Source: Actinomycetes bacterium
GTDB taxonomy: Bacteria; Actinomycetota; Actinomycetes; Actinomycetales; Cellulomonadaceae
Reading direction: 5' to 3'
Assembly (NCBI GenBank): GCA_021793675.1
Contig: JAJYSG010000006.1
Location: forward strand, 1-62,274
Length of the DNA: 62,274 nucleotides
The position numbers and the translations under genes are program-made. A model generated the notes under the pieces. The model saw nothing but the letters and a program-made list of their open reading frames with translations, had not been told where the DNA came from and ran no database searches. This document shows positions 24,760 through 32,038 of this stretch, piece after piece. Position 1 is the first letter of the stretch, and each line of letters opens with the position of its first letter.

Positions 24760-24780
24760 GGCCGTGGACGTGCCACGGCC
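24760..24780 (-). terminator. First hairpin after fliC
   Basis: GGCCGTGG and CCACGGCC pair around ACGTG, ten bases after the fliC stop. With the larger hairpin downstream this makes a tandem terminator, fitting a very highly expressed gene. Confidence 0.6.
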
Positions 24781-24790
24781 GGGGTCAGGC

Positions 24791-25954
24791 CTAGCCGAGC
24801 AGCTTGAGGATGCTCTGCGGCATCGAGTTGGCCTGGGCCAGCATCGCGGTGCCTGCCTGCTGCAGGATCTGGGCCCGGGTGAACTTGACCATCTCGGACG
24901 CCATGTCGGTGTCCTGGATCTGGCTGTTCGACGCCGTGAGGTTCTCCACCGCGACGTTGACCGCGTTGATCGTGTGCGTGAACCGGTTCTGGTACGCACC
25001 GAGGTCGGCCCGCTGGGTCGAGATCTGCTGGATCGAGTTCTGGATGGTCGTGATCGTCGCCTGCGCCGCGGTGTGCGACGAGAAGTCGATGTGCCCGTAG
25101 GTGTCGGCGGCGCCCGCACCGACGCCACCGGTGACCGCGGTGGTCGTCACGGCGCCACCGTTGAGGGCGTGGACGTCGAGGCCGGTCGCCGCGCCGGTCG
25201 AGTCGGTGACGACGCTCGCCGTGAAGCCCGCCGAGAAGGTGGAGTCCGCGTTGAGCGCGGCGGCCACCGACTGGACGGTCGCGCCCGTGGTGCCGGTGGG
25301 CATGTTCACGGCGGCGGTCGTCGTGCCGCCGCCCGCCAGGGTGCTCGTGAAGGTGACGCTGCCGGCGGTGAAGCTGGCCGCCTGGGTGTCGGTCATGGCG
25401 ATCGTCGAACCCGTGCCGCTGGCGACCTTCAGGCTGGTGGCCAGGTTGACGACGTTGAGCTGCGACATGTCGACGGCGATGTTGCTGTTCGACGTGCCGT
25501 CGGCGCCGACCTGGAAGTTGAGCGTGCCGGCGGAGCCGTCCAGCAGGTTGGTGCCGTTGAAGTTCGTCGACTTGCCGATGCGGCCGAGCTCGGAGACGAG
25601 CTGGTTCGCCTCGGTCGCGATGTCGCCGCGGGCGGCGCTGTTGTTCGAGTCGTTGGCCGCCTGGACGGCCAGGTCGTTGAGGCGCTGGAGCACCGAGTGG
25701 ACCTCGGTGAGGGCACCCTCAGCGGTCTGCACGACGTTGATGCCGTCCTGGGCGTTGCGCGCAGCCTGCGTGAGGCCCCCGATCTGCGACTGCAGGCCCT
25801 GCGAGATGGCCAGGCCGGCCGCGTCGTCGGCGGCCCGGTTGATCCGGTAGCCGGACGACAGCTTCTCGAGCGAGCTCGACAGCGACGCCTGCGTGTTGGA
25901 GAGGTTCCGGTACGCGTTCAGCGCCGCGAGGTTGGTGTTGACGGTGAGACCCAT
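24791..25954 (-). CDS. fliC: Flagellin FliC
   Basis: This is the filament subunit. The conserved N-terminal D0/D1 region (MGLTVNTNLAALNAYRNL, then LSSGYRINRAADDAAGLAIS) and the C-terminal one (QNRFTHTINAVNVAVENLTASNSQIQDTDMASEMV, QQAGTAMLAQAN) flank a short, variable, threonine/alanine-rich centre. The product has 387 residues. The ribosome site AAGGAGG is the best in the window. The gene has its own sigma-28 promoter, a leader hairpin with GGA in the loop, and tandem terminators. Only one flagellin gene is visible. Confidence 0.97.
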   Translation of the reverse strand: MGLTVNTNLAALNAYRNLSNTQASLSSSLEKLSSGYRINRAADDAAGLAISQGLQSQIGGLTQAARNAQDGINVVQTAEGALTEVHSVLQRLNDLAVQAANDSNNSAARGDIATEANQLVSELGRIGKSTNFNGTNLLDGSAGTLNFQVGADGTSNSNIAVDMSQLNVVNLATSLKVASGTGSTIAMTDTQAASFTAGSVTFTSTLAGGGTTTAAVNMPTGTTGATVQSVAAALNADSTFSAGFTASVVTDSTGAATGLDVHALNGGAVTTTAVTGGVGAGAADTYGHIDFSSHTAAQATITTIQNSIQQISTQRADLGAYQNRFTHTINAVNVAVENLTASNSQIQDTDMASEMVKFTRAQILQQAGTAMLAQANSMPQSILKLLG

Positions 25955-25986
25955 CGTGATCTTCCTCCTTGATGCGGGTCATGGCG

Positions 25987-26000
25987 GCCCATCCATGGGC
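25987..26000 (-). promoter_or_regulatory. GGA-loop hairpin in the fliC leader (possible CsrA site)
   Basis: The transcript reads GCCC-AUGGAU-GGGC, a perfect small hairpin whose loop contains GGA in the CsrA-preferred AUGGAU context. A second GGA lies in the Shine-Dalgarno sequence 21 bases further on. Two sites, one in a hairpin and one on the ribosome site, is the arrangement known for CsrA on the Bacillus hag leader. Confidence 0.58.
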
Positions 26001-26010
26001 ACGTCCTTGT

Positions 26011-26037
26011 TCATCGCCCGGGCCGGCCGGCATCTGA
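26011..26037 (-). promoter_or_regulatory. Sigma-28-type promoter of fliC
   Basis: The transcript strand reads TCAG-N15-GGCGATGA, with one mismatch to the GCCGAT core. The predicted start near base 26003 gives a leader of about 49 bases that begins just before the GGA hairpin. Confidence 0.66.
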
Positions 26038-26070
26038 GGAGTTCTTCCCGGCAGATCCGCACCGTCCCGA

Positions 26071-26949
26071 TCAGGCGGTCGCCCGCCCCCGGCGCGCGTC
26101 CGCCACGGCCGCGACGATCGCGCGCGGTCGCGGCACCTCGTCGGCCGGCCCGTGGCTGGCGGCGGGCATCGACGCGCGGGCCGCCACGGCGGCGAAGTAG
26201 GCACGCCGGCGCCGCTCCGCGACGCCGGCCGGACGGGTGGCTGTCGGCACCAGGTCAGGGTCGAGCGCGGCGTTCATGCCGTCGCGCAGCATGGTGAGCG
26301 CCTCCGTCCGCAGCTGGCTGATCCGCGACTCGGTCACGCCGAGCTCGGCCGCCAGGTCGGCGATCGACCGGTCCTCGAGGTAGAGGCCGACGACGACGGC
26401 GCGCAGCCGCTCCGGGAGCGTCACCACGGCGGCCCGCAGCCAGTGCACGCGTTCGTTGCCGAGCATGAGGTCCTCGGGTGTCGCCCCGGGGTCCGGCAGG
26501 ACGTCGGCGAGCACCGAGCCGGGGGCGTCGAGGCGCAGCACGCGCCGTTCGGCGTCGAGGCGGGCGCCCTCCACGCCGGCCACGTCGGTGCCCATCGCCG
26601 CGGCGATCTCCTCGCGCCCGGGCTGGCGCCCCAGGCTCGCCCGCAGCTGGTCGCTGGCCGTGGTGTACTCCCGGACCCGCCGGCGGGCGCCGCGCGACGC
26701 CCAGTCGATGGAGCGCAGCTCGTCGAGGATGGCGCCCTTGATCCGCAGCGCGGCGTAGCGCGCGAACGGGACGCCCGACGTGGCGTCGTACGACCTGGCC
26801 GCGAGGACCAGCGCGAGACTTCCGGCAGACACCAGCTCGTCGCGGGTCACCGAGGGCGGCACCCGATGGAGCACCTCGCTGACGTGGTACCCGACGAGCG
26901 CGAGGTGGTCGACGACGAGCCGCTCCGTTGCGACCTGTGCTTCACCCAT
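26071..26949 (-). CDS. fliA: Flagellar RNA polymerase sigma factor FliA (sigma-28)
   Basis: Sigma region 2 is visible in LALVLAARSYDATSGVPFARYAALRIKGAILDELRSIDWASR, and region 4 in LPERLRAVVVGLYLEDRSIADLAAELGVTESRISQLRTEAL (key words RIKGAILDELR and VTESRISQLR). Both match FliA/WhiG-type factors. The product has 292 residues including an unusual basic tail of about 60 residues. The chosen ATG has no clear ribosome site, and upstream codons stay open for 30 residues, so the start is uncertain. It should read the seven TCAG-N15-GCCGAT promoters found here. No flgM anti-sigma gene was seen in the window. Confidence 0.93.
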   Translation of the reverse strand: MGEAQVATERLVVDHLALVGYHVSEVLHRVPPSVTRDELVSAGSLALVLAARSYDATSGVPFARYAALRIKGAILDELRSIDWASRGARRRVREYTTASDQLRASLGRQPGREEIAAAMGTDVAGVEGARLDAERRVLRLDAPGSVLADVLPDPGATPEDLMLGNERVHWLRAAVVTLPERLRAVVVGLYLEDRSIADLAAELGVTESRISQLRTEALTMLRDGMNAALDPDLVPTATRPAGVAERRRRAYFAAVAARASMPAASHGPADEVPRPRAIVAAVADARRGRATA

Positions 26950-27101
26950 GGGGTGCTCGTCGTCCGGCGGCGCGCTCCGCTTGAGCCAGAAAGCGATTTC
27001 TCCTCGGGTTCCGACCCATCCGACGAATCGGACGAGCAACCATCAAGCACGCCGGGCGAATCGCCCACCGTGGGGCGCGCTCGACATCTCGCCCGGCCAG
27101 A

Positions 27102-27117
27102 TGTGAGAAATATCACA
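27102..27117. promoter_or_regulatory. Crp-type operator
   Basis: TGTGA-GAAATA-TCACA is a perfect match to the Crp/GlxR consensus TGTGA-N6-TCACA and the most AT-rich spot in the region. It lies about 150 bases before fliA and 120 before the flgN promoter start. It suggests that cAMP or a Crp-family regulator controls entry into motility gene expression. Confidence 0.62.
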
Positions 27118-27202
27118 CTCTCGAGGGCGTCGCGCGACCAGCGGCGGACACCCGTCCGAGTGACGCATTCCGGTGGTCGCCACGACAGACTCGCCCGTTG
27201 GG

Positions 27203-27229
27203 TCAAGTCCGGGCCTCGGCGTCCGATAG
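27203..27229 (+). promoter_or_regulatory. Sigma-28-type promoter of flgN-flgK-flgL-fliW
   Basis: The sequence reads TCAA-N15-TCCGATAG, the only site with TCAA in the -35 box. The predicted start is near base 27237, 58 bases before the flgN ATG. Confidence 0.68.
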
Positions 27230-27294
27230 TGAGGGCGATCAGCAGGCCGTACCGTGGCGCGCCGCCCCGAAGGCCCGAGAGGAACCTGACGCCC

Positions 27295-27777
27295 ATGACC
27301 CTGAACAGCCTGTCCGAGGCGCTCTGGCACGAACGCCGGCTCCTCGAGCTGCTCCTGTTCAAGCTCGAGGAGGAGCAGCTCGTGCTCACCTCGGGCCGCA
27401 GCCGCTGGCTCGCCCAGGCGACCCGGGAGGTGGAGTCGGTGCTGGACGAGATCCGCTCGGCCGAGATCGCGCGCGCGGTCGAGGTCGAGGACGTCGCCGC
27501 AGGCCTCGGCCTGACCGGGAACGCCTCGCTGGCGCAGCTGGCCGCCGTGGCGCCCGCGCCCTGGGACGAGCTGCTGCGCTCCCACCGGGACGCCTTCGCG
27601 TCCATCACGGCGGAGATCGGCCACATGGCGGAGGACAACCGCGAGCTGCTCGCGATGTCCCACCGCGCCACGCAGGAGACGCTCGCGTCGCTCGAGGACA
27701 GCGTGCGCACCTACGACGAGACCGGCCAGCAGCGCGCCGAGGTCCCCGGCGCGCAGCTGATCGACCGGTCGATCTGA
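27295..27777 (+). CDS. flgN: FlgN-type chaperone for hook-filament junction proteins
   Basis: The 160-residue, helix-rich protein (LNSLSEALWHERRLLELLLFKLEEEQLVLTSG, given as its key N-terminal pattern WHERRLLELLLFKLEEEQ) has the size and coiled-coil character of FlgN and lies 11 bases before flgK. FlgN binds FlgK and FlgL before export. The start ATG has GAGAGGAA upstream. Assignment depends mainly on context, since FlgN proteins vary greatly. Confidence 0.8.
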   Translation: MTLNSLSEALWHERRLLELLLFKLEEEQLVLTSGRSRWLAQATREVESVLDEIRSAEIARAVEVEDVAAGLGLTGNASLAQLAAVAPAPWDELLRSHRDAFASITAEIGHMAEDNRELLAMSHRATQETLASLEDSVRTYDETGQQRAEVPGAQLIDRSI

Positions 27778-27788
27778 ACGGGGCGACG

Positions 27789-29285
27789 ATGAGCAGCACC
27801 TTCTCCGGCATCAGCACCGCGCTCTCGTCGCTCATCGCCCAGCGCACCGCGCTGGACGTCGCGGGCCAGAACATCGCGAACGCCAACACGCCCGGCTACA
27901 CGCGCCAGCGCGCCGACCTCGGCGCAGTCACCGGCTCCCAGGTGCCCTCGATGTTCGCGACGAGCGACGGCGTCGGCACCGGCGTCCAGGTCACCGGGAT
28001 CTCGCGGGCCTCCGACCCGTTCCTCGACGCCAAGCTGCGCACCCAGACGTCGGGCGCCGCGACGCTCGCCGCCCTGTCCGGCGCCTACTCCACGCTCGAG
28101 TCCGGCCTCGGCGAGCCGGGCGGCTCCGGGCTGTCCGCCCAGCTGCAGACGTTCTGGAACGCGTGGCACGACGTGTCCAACGCCCCGGACACCGGCTCCA
28201 CCCGCTCCGTGCTGCTCGACGACGGGCGCCAGCTGGTCGACACGCTCCACACCCAGTACACGAACATCGCCACGCAGTGGAGCGACGCCCGCACCACGAC
28301 GTCGAGCCTCGTCGACCAGACGAACGCGCTCGCCACGAACGTCGCGGACCTCAACCAGCGCATCCTCGACATCACCAACAACGGGGGCAGCGCCAACGAG
28401 CTCGCCGACCAGCGCGACCAGGCCCTGACGCAGCTCGCCGGCCTCGTCGGCGCGACCGTGCAGAGCCGGCAGGACGGCCAGGTGGACGTCTACGTCGGCG
28501 GGAACGCTCTCGTGTTCGGCGCCTCGTCGCGCGCGCTGGCCCTCGGGGGCGCGCAGGTGTTCAGCCAGGCCGCGGGATACGCGACCGACGGCACGCCGAC
28601 CACCCCCCAGGACGTCCACCTCGAGTGGGCCGACACGCCGGGCCAGCGCGTCGTTCCCACGGGCGGCACGGTCGCCGGGCAGCTCATGGTGCTCGCGCCG
28701 GCAGCCGCGGACGGCTCCGGCACCGGCGGGGTGCTCGCCGAGGCCGCCCAGCGGCTCGACCAGGTCGCCACCCGGCTGGCGACCGACGTCAACACGCTGC
28801 ACGCCGGGGCGCAGACCGTCGCCGGCAGCAACGGCGGCGCGTTCTTCACCCCGCTCGACCCGAGCGACCCGACCTGGACGAGCGGTCCGACGCACGGCCC
28901 GGCCGCGCTGCAGATCTCCGTCGCACTGACGACGGCCGACCAGGTCGCGGTCGCCGCCCCCGGCGCGGGCGCGTACGACGCGTCGATCGGCCAGCAGATC
29001 GCCGCCCTCGGCACCTCCACCACGGGCGCCGACGCCGTGTGGAGCCAGGCGGTCGTCGAGATCGGCAACCGCAGCGCCGCGGCGGCGTCCCGCAGCTCGG
29101 TCGCCGAGTCCGCGCGGGCCTCGGCCGAGCAGGACCAGCTCGGCAACGCGAGCGTCGACACCGACCAGGAGACCGTGGGGATGATCGCGACGCAGCGCTC
29201 CTACCAGGCCGCCGCGCGCGTGCTCACCACGCTCGACGACATGCTCGACACTCTCATCAACAAGACCGGCCTGGTCGGGAGGTGA
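27789..29285 (+). CDS. flgK: Hook-filament junction protein FlgK
   Basis: The first 40 residues carry the rod/hook signature (FSGISTALSSLIAQRTALDVAGQNIANANTPGYTRQ, key words DVAGQNIANANTPGYTRQ). The end is the paired helix QETVGMIATQRSYQAAARVLTTLDDMLDTL. The 498-residue length fits FlgK. It is followed five bases later by flgL. There is no obvious strong ribosome site before the ATG (ACGGGGCGACG). Confidence 0.95.
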   Translation: MSSTFSGISTALSSLIAQRTALDVAGQNIANANTPGYTRQRADLGAVTGSQVPSMFATSDGVGTGVQVTGISRASDPFLDAKLRTQTSGAATLAALSGAYSTLESGLGEPGGSGLSAQLQTFWNAWHDVSNAPDTGSTRSVLLDDGRQLVDTLHTQYTNIATQWSDARTTTSSLVDQTNALATNVADLNQRILDITNNGGSANELADQRDQALTQLAGLVGATVQSRQDGQVDVYVGGNALVFGASSRALALGGAQVFSQAAGYATDGTPTTPQDVHLEWADTPGQRVVPTGGTVAGQLMVLAPAAADGSGTGGVLAEAAQRLDQVATRLATDVNTLHAGAQTVAGSNGGAFFTPLDPSDPTWTSGPTHGPAALQISVALTTADQVAVAAPGAGAYDASIGQQIAALGTSTTGADAVWSQAVVEIGNRSAAAASRSSVAESARASAEQDQLGNASVDTDQETVGMIATQRSYQAAARVLTTLDDMLDTLINKTGLVGR

Positions 29286-29290
29286 CGACG

Positions 29291-30211
29291 ATGCTCCAAC
29301 GCGTGACCAACGAGACCATCCAGCGCTCCACGCTGCGCAACCTGCAGACCAACCTGTCCGCGGTCGCCCGGTTGCAGGCGGAGATGTCGAGCGGCAAGCG
29401 GATCCAGGTGCCCTCGGACGACCCGTCGGGCACCGGCCAGTCGCTCAGCCTGAACGCCACGGCGAGCCAGCTCGCCCAGTACCAGCGCAACGGGCAGGAC
29501 GGCGACTCCTGGCTCACCACGGTGGACACCGCGCTGACCACCGCGCTCGGCTACCTGCGCAACGCGCGCGACCTCGTCGTGCAGAGCGGTGACGCCGGCC
29601 TCGGGCAGACCTCGCGCGACGCGCTCGCCGACGGCATCGACGGCCTCAAGGCCGGCCTGCTCACCCAGGCCAACGCCCGCTACCAGGGACGCAACGTGTT
29701 CGCCGGCACGTCGGACGCCCCGGCCGCGTTCACGGTGAGCACCAGCGGCAGCACCCCGGCGTACACCTGGACCGGCTCGACGACCGGGAGCGTGGACCGC
29801 AAGATCGGTCCCTCGACGTCCGTGCGGGTCGACACCGACGGCTCGCAGGCGTTCGGCTGGACGGACCCCAGCACCGGGACGCAGTCCACGGCGTTCGCGC
29901 TGCTCGACAAGATCTCGACGGGGCTGCGCAACGGCAGCAGCGTCACGGGCACGCTCAACGACCTCGACTCCGTCATGCAGTCCATGCTCACGGCCGCCGC
30001 GTCCAACGGCAGCCGGCAGAAGGTGCTGGAGAACACCATGTCGGACGTCTCGTCGCAGCAGCTGACCATCAAGGGACAGCTCAGCGGTGTCGAGGACGTC
30101 GACATGGCGTCGGTCATCATGAACCTGCAGATGCAGCAGGTCACCTACCAGGGCGCCCTGGCGGCCGGCGCCCGGGTGCTGCAGCCCACGCTCCTGGACT
30201 TCCTGCGGTGA
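29291..30211 (+). CDS. flgL: Hook-filament junction protein FlgL
   Basis: FlgL is flagellin-like. The N-terminus RVTNETIQRSTLRNLQTNL, LQAEMSSGKRIQVPSDDPSGTG and the C-terminus VDMASVIMNLQMQQVTYQGALAAGARVLQPTLLDFL are typical. The product has 306 residues. The stop overlaps the fliW start by four bases. Confidence 0.95.
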   Translation: MLQRVTNETIQRSTLRNLQTNLSAVARLQAEMSSGKRIQVPSDDPSGTGQSLSLNATASQLAQYQRNGQDGDSWLTTVDTALTTALGYLRNARDLVVQSGDAGLGQTSRDALADGIDGLKAGLLTQANARYQGRNVFAGTSDAPAAFTVSTSGSTPAYTWTGSTTGSVDRKIGPSTSVRVDTDGSQAFGWTDPSTGTQSTAFALLDKISTGLRNGSSVTGTLNDLDSVMQSMLTAAASNGSRQKVLENTMSDVSSQQLTIKGQLSGVEDVDMASVIMNLQMQQVTYQGALAAGARVLQPTLLDFLR

Positions 30212-30630
30212 GCGGCACGGCGACCGCGGGGACGTGCCTCGTCGCCACCCCGGACGGACCTGTCGAGGTGCCGGACCGGCTGGTGCTGGTGGAGCCGCTG
30301 CCGGGCCTGCCCGGCACCGAGTACGCGCTCGACGCGCTCGACGAGGTCGGCTTCCTGTTCGCGCTGCGCGGCGAGGGTGGCGTGCGGCTGTTCGTCGTCA
30401 GCCCGGGCCTGGTCTTCCCCGACTACGCGCCCCGCATCGGGCGCCCGGTGCTCGAGGCGGTCGGCGACGGGGATCCCGCCGTGCTGCTCGTCGTCGTGCA
30501 CCCCGGGTCGGACGGCCGGCCCGTGCCCACCGCCGACCTGCTGGCCCCGATCGTCGTGGGCCCCGGCACCGGCCGGGCCCTGCAGGTGGTGCTCGACGAG
30601 GACCTGCCGCTGCGGGCCGCGCTCGCCTGA
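30208..30630 (+). CDS. fliW: Flagellar assembly factor FliW (CsrA antagonist)
   Basis: At 140 residues it is close to the FliW length and shows the family pattern LPGLPGTEYALDALDEVGFLFALRGEGGVRLFVVSP and FPDYAPRIG. FliW binds either flagellin or CsrA. When flagellin is used up, free FliW removes CsrA from the flagellin mRNA. The gene is coupled to flgL by a GTGA overlap, while csrA lies at the far end of the locus. Confidence 0.92.
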   Translation: MSGTATAGTCLVATPDGPVEVPDRLVLVEPLPGLPGTEYALDALDEVGFLFALRGEGGVRLFVVSPGLVFPDYAPRIGRPVLEAVGDGDPAVLLVVVHPGSDGRPVPTADLLAPIVVGPGTGRALQVVLDEDLPLRAALA

Positions 30631-30634
30631 CGTC

Positions 30635-30661
30635 TCAGTTCCGCCGCGCCCCGGCCGATGG
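30635..30661 (+). promoter_or_regulatory. Sigma-28-type promoter of the HDOD gene
   Basis: TCAG-N15-GCCGATGG begins five bases after the fliW stop. The -10 box ends six bases before the ATG of the next gene, so the start of transcription should coincide with the start codon. Confidence 0.7.
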
Positions 30662-30667
30662 GGTGGC

Positions 30668-31915
30668 ATGCCCATGTCCGCTCCGCGCTCCGCCGGCGCG
30701 CCCGTCCTGGCAGAACCCGTCCGCGCGCGAAGCCCGCACGTCGTCATCTTCCGGCAGGCGGTGGTCGACGCGGAGCAGACCGTCCGGGCATGGGCGCTGC
30801 GGGCCGCGGTGGCCACGACCGACGGTCGCTGGAGCGCCGAGGACGAGGTCGAGCCGACCACCGAGGCGGAGTACCGAGCACTCGACCTGGCCCGGCTCGG
30901 CGGTGCCACGCCGGTGCTGCTGCGGGCGACGAGCGGGCTGGCGTCCGGCGCGACACCGGTCCCCGCCAGCCCGCGCGGGCTGTGGCTCGAGCTGTCCGCC
31001 GCGATGGCACGCGACCCCGAGGCGAACGCGCACGTCGCAGCCCTGCGCGGGCGGGGCGTGCCGGTCGTCGTCGGGGACTACGCCGCCGCGCCCGAGCAGG
31101 ACGCCCTGATCATGGCCTGGCGCGCCACGGCGGTCGTGCGCGCCGACGACCCGCGGCTGGCCGAGCTGGCGCGCCACGTCCACGACCTGGAGGGCGCCGT
31201 CATCGCCGCGGGGGTCGCCACGTCGGCAGCCCGCCGGCGCGCCTTCGCGTGCGGCGCCGACCTGGTGCAAGGTCCCCTGCTGCAGCACGAGGCGGACGGT
31301 CCGCTGCGCGCGGCGAAGGCCGGTGAGGTGCAGTGCCTCGAGGTGATCCGGCTGCTGTCGGCGCCGGACGTCGAGCTCGAGGCCGTGGTCCGCATGGTCG
31401 CCGCCGACCCCGAGCTGTCGATCCGGGTGCTCCACGTGGTCAACTCGAGCGCGTTCGCGCTCAACCACACGGTCGACTCGGTGCGGCACGCCGTCATCCT
31501 GATCGGACCGCAACGCCTCGCGGCCCTGGCGATGGCCTCGCTCATCGACGCGCGCCCGGCCGCGGTCGGGCAGCTGTGGTCGGTGCTGAGCCGGGCGCTG
31601 ACGTGCCGGTCACTGGCAGGACGGGACGCCGGCTACACCGTCGGGCTGCTGTCCGCGGTGGCGAGCCAGCAGCGCATCGACATCTCGTCGCTGCTGGCCA
31701 CGTCGGGCGTCTCACCGGAGCTGGCGCAGGCGCTCGAGGGGCACGCCGGCCCGCTCGGTCAGGTGCTCACCGCCGTGCTCGCGCACGAGGAGAACGACCC
31801 GGCCGCGGTGGCCGCCACGGGGCTGGACCCGTTCGACGTCGCCCGCGCCCACCTCGACGCGGTGCCGGAGGCGCTGTCCATCGCCACCACGCTGTCGATG
31901 GACCCCGTCGGCTGA
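30668..31915 (+). CDS. Degenerate EAL plus HDOD signalling protein (YuxH-like)
   Basis: The first 200 residues follow the EAL fold (HVVIFRQAVVDAEQTVRAWALRAAV, then GAVIAAGVATSAARRRAFACGADLVQGPLL), but the EAL triplet and metal ligands are missing, so it should not cleave cyclic-di-GMP. The second half is an HDOD domain (QCLEVIRLLSAPDVELEAVVRMVAADPELSIRVLHVVNSSAFAL, key words DPELSIRVLHVVNSSAF). Such proteins are thought to be signalling scaffolds. The sigma-28 promoter ties it to motility. The ATG at 30668 fits a leaderless mRNA; a second in-frame ATG is two codons later. Length is 415 residues. Confidence 0.8.
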   Translation: MPMSAPRSAGAPVLAEPVRARSPHVVIFRQAVVDAEQTVRAWALRAAVATTDGRWSAEDEVEPTTEAEYRALDLARLGGATPVLLRATSGLASGATPVPASPRGLWLELSAAMARDPEANAHVAALRGRGVPVVVGDYAAAPEQDALIMAWRATAVVRADDPRLAELARHVHDLEGAVIAAGVATSAARRRAFACGADLVQGPLLQHEADGPLRAAKAGEVQCLEVIRLLSAPDVELEAVVRMVAADPELSIRVLHVVNSSAFALNHTVDSVRHAVILIGPQRLAALAMASLIDARPAAVGQLWSVLSRALTCRSLAGRDAGYTVGLLSAVASQQRIDISSLLATSGVSPELAQALEGHAGPLGQVLTAVLAHEENDPAAVAATGLDPFDVARAHLDAVPEALSIATTLSMDPVG

Positions 31916-32038
31916 GGCCTTTCGGCCACCTCACAGGATCCGCGCACCGTAAGGTCAGGTGCCGCTGCCACGGTGTGGTCTACCCTCCCGCCCGGGAAGG
32001 TCGTGCGAGAGGCGCTCGGCACAAGGAAGTGAGGTCCG

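Larger units (their letters stand above)
26950..27294. other. Divergent regulatory region between fliA and flgN
   Basis: These 345 bases hold no gene. From left to right I see a TCCGA-TTCG-TCGGA inverted repeat (27019-27032), an AT-rich patch with a perfect Crp-type palindrome (27102-27117), and the sigma-28 promoter of flgN (27203-27229). A clear promoter for fliA was not found. The best candidate is TTGATG, 17 bases, TCGGAT on the minus strand around 27016-27045. Confidence 0.6.

Noticed and set aside
24740-24790. GCCGACAT as a sigma-28 -10 box for fliD
   Set aside because: No TCAR lies 15 bases upstream and the sequence is part of the fliC terminator hairpin.
26957-26985. Possible sigma-28 site before fliA (TCAA-N15)
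   Set aside because: The -35-like TCAA is there, but the -10 position reads GGACGACG and lacks CGAT.
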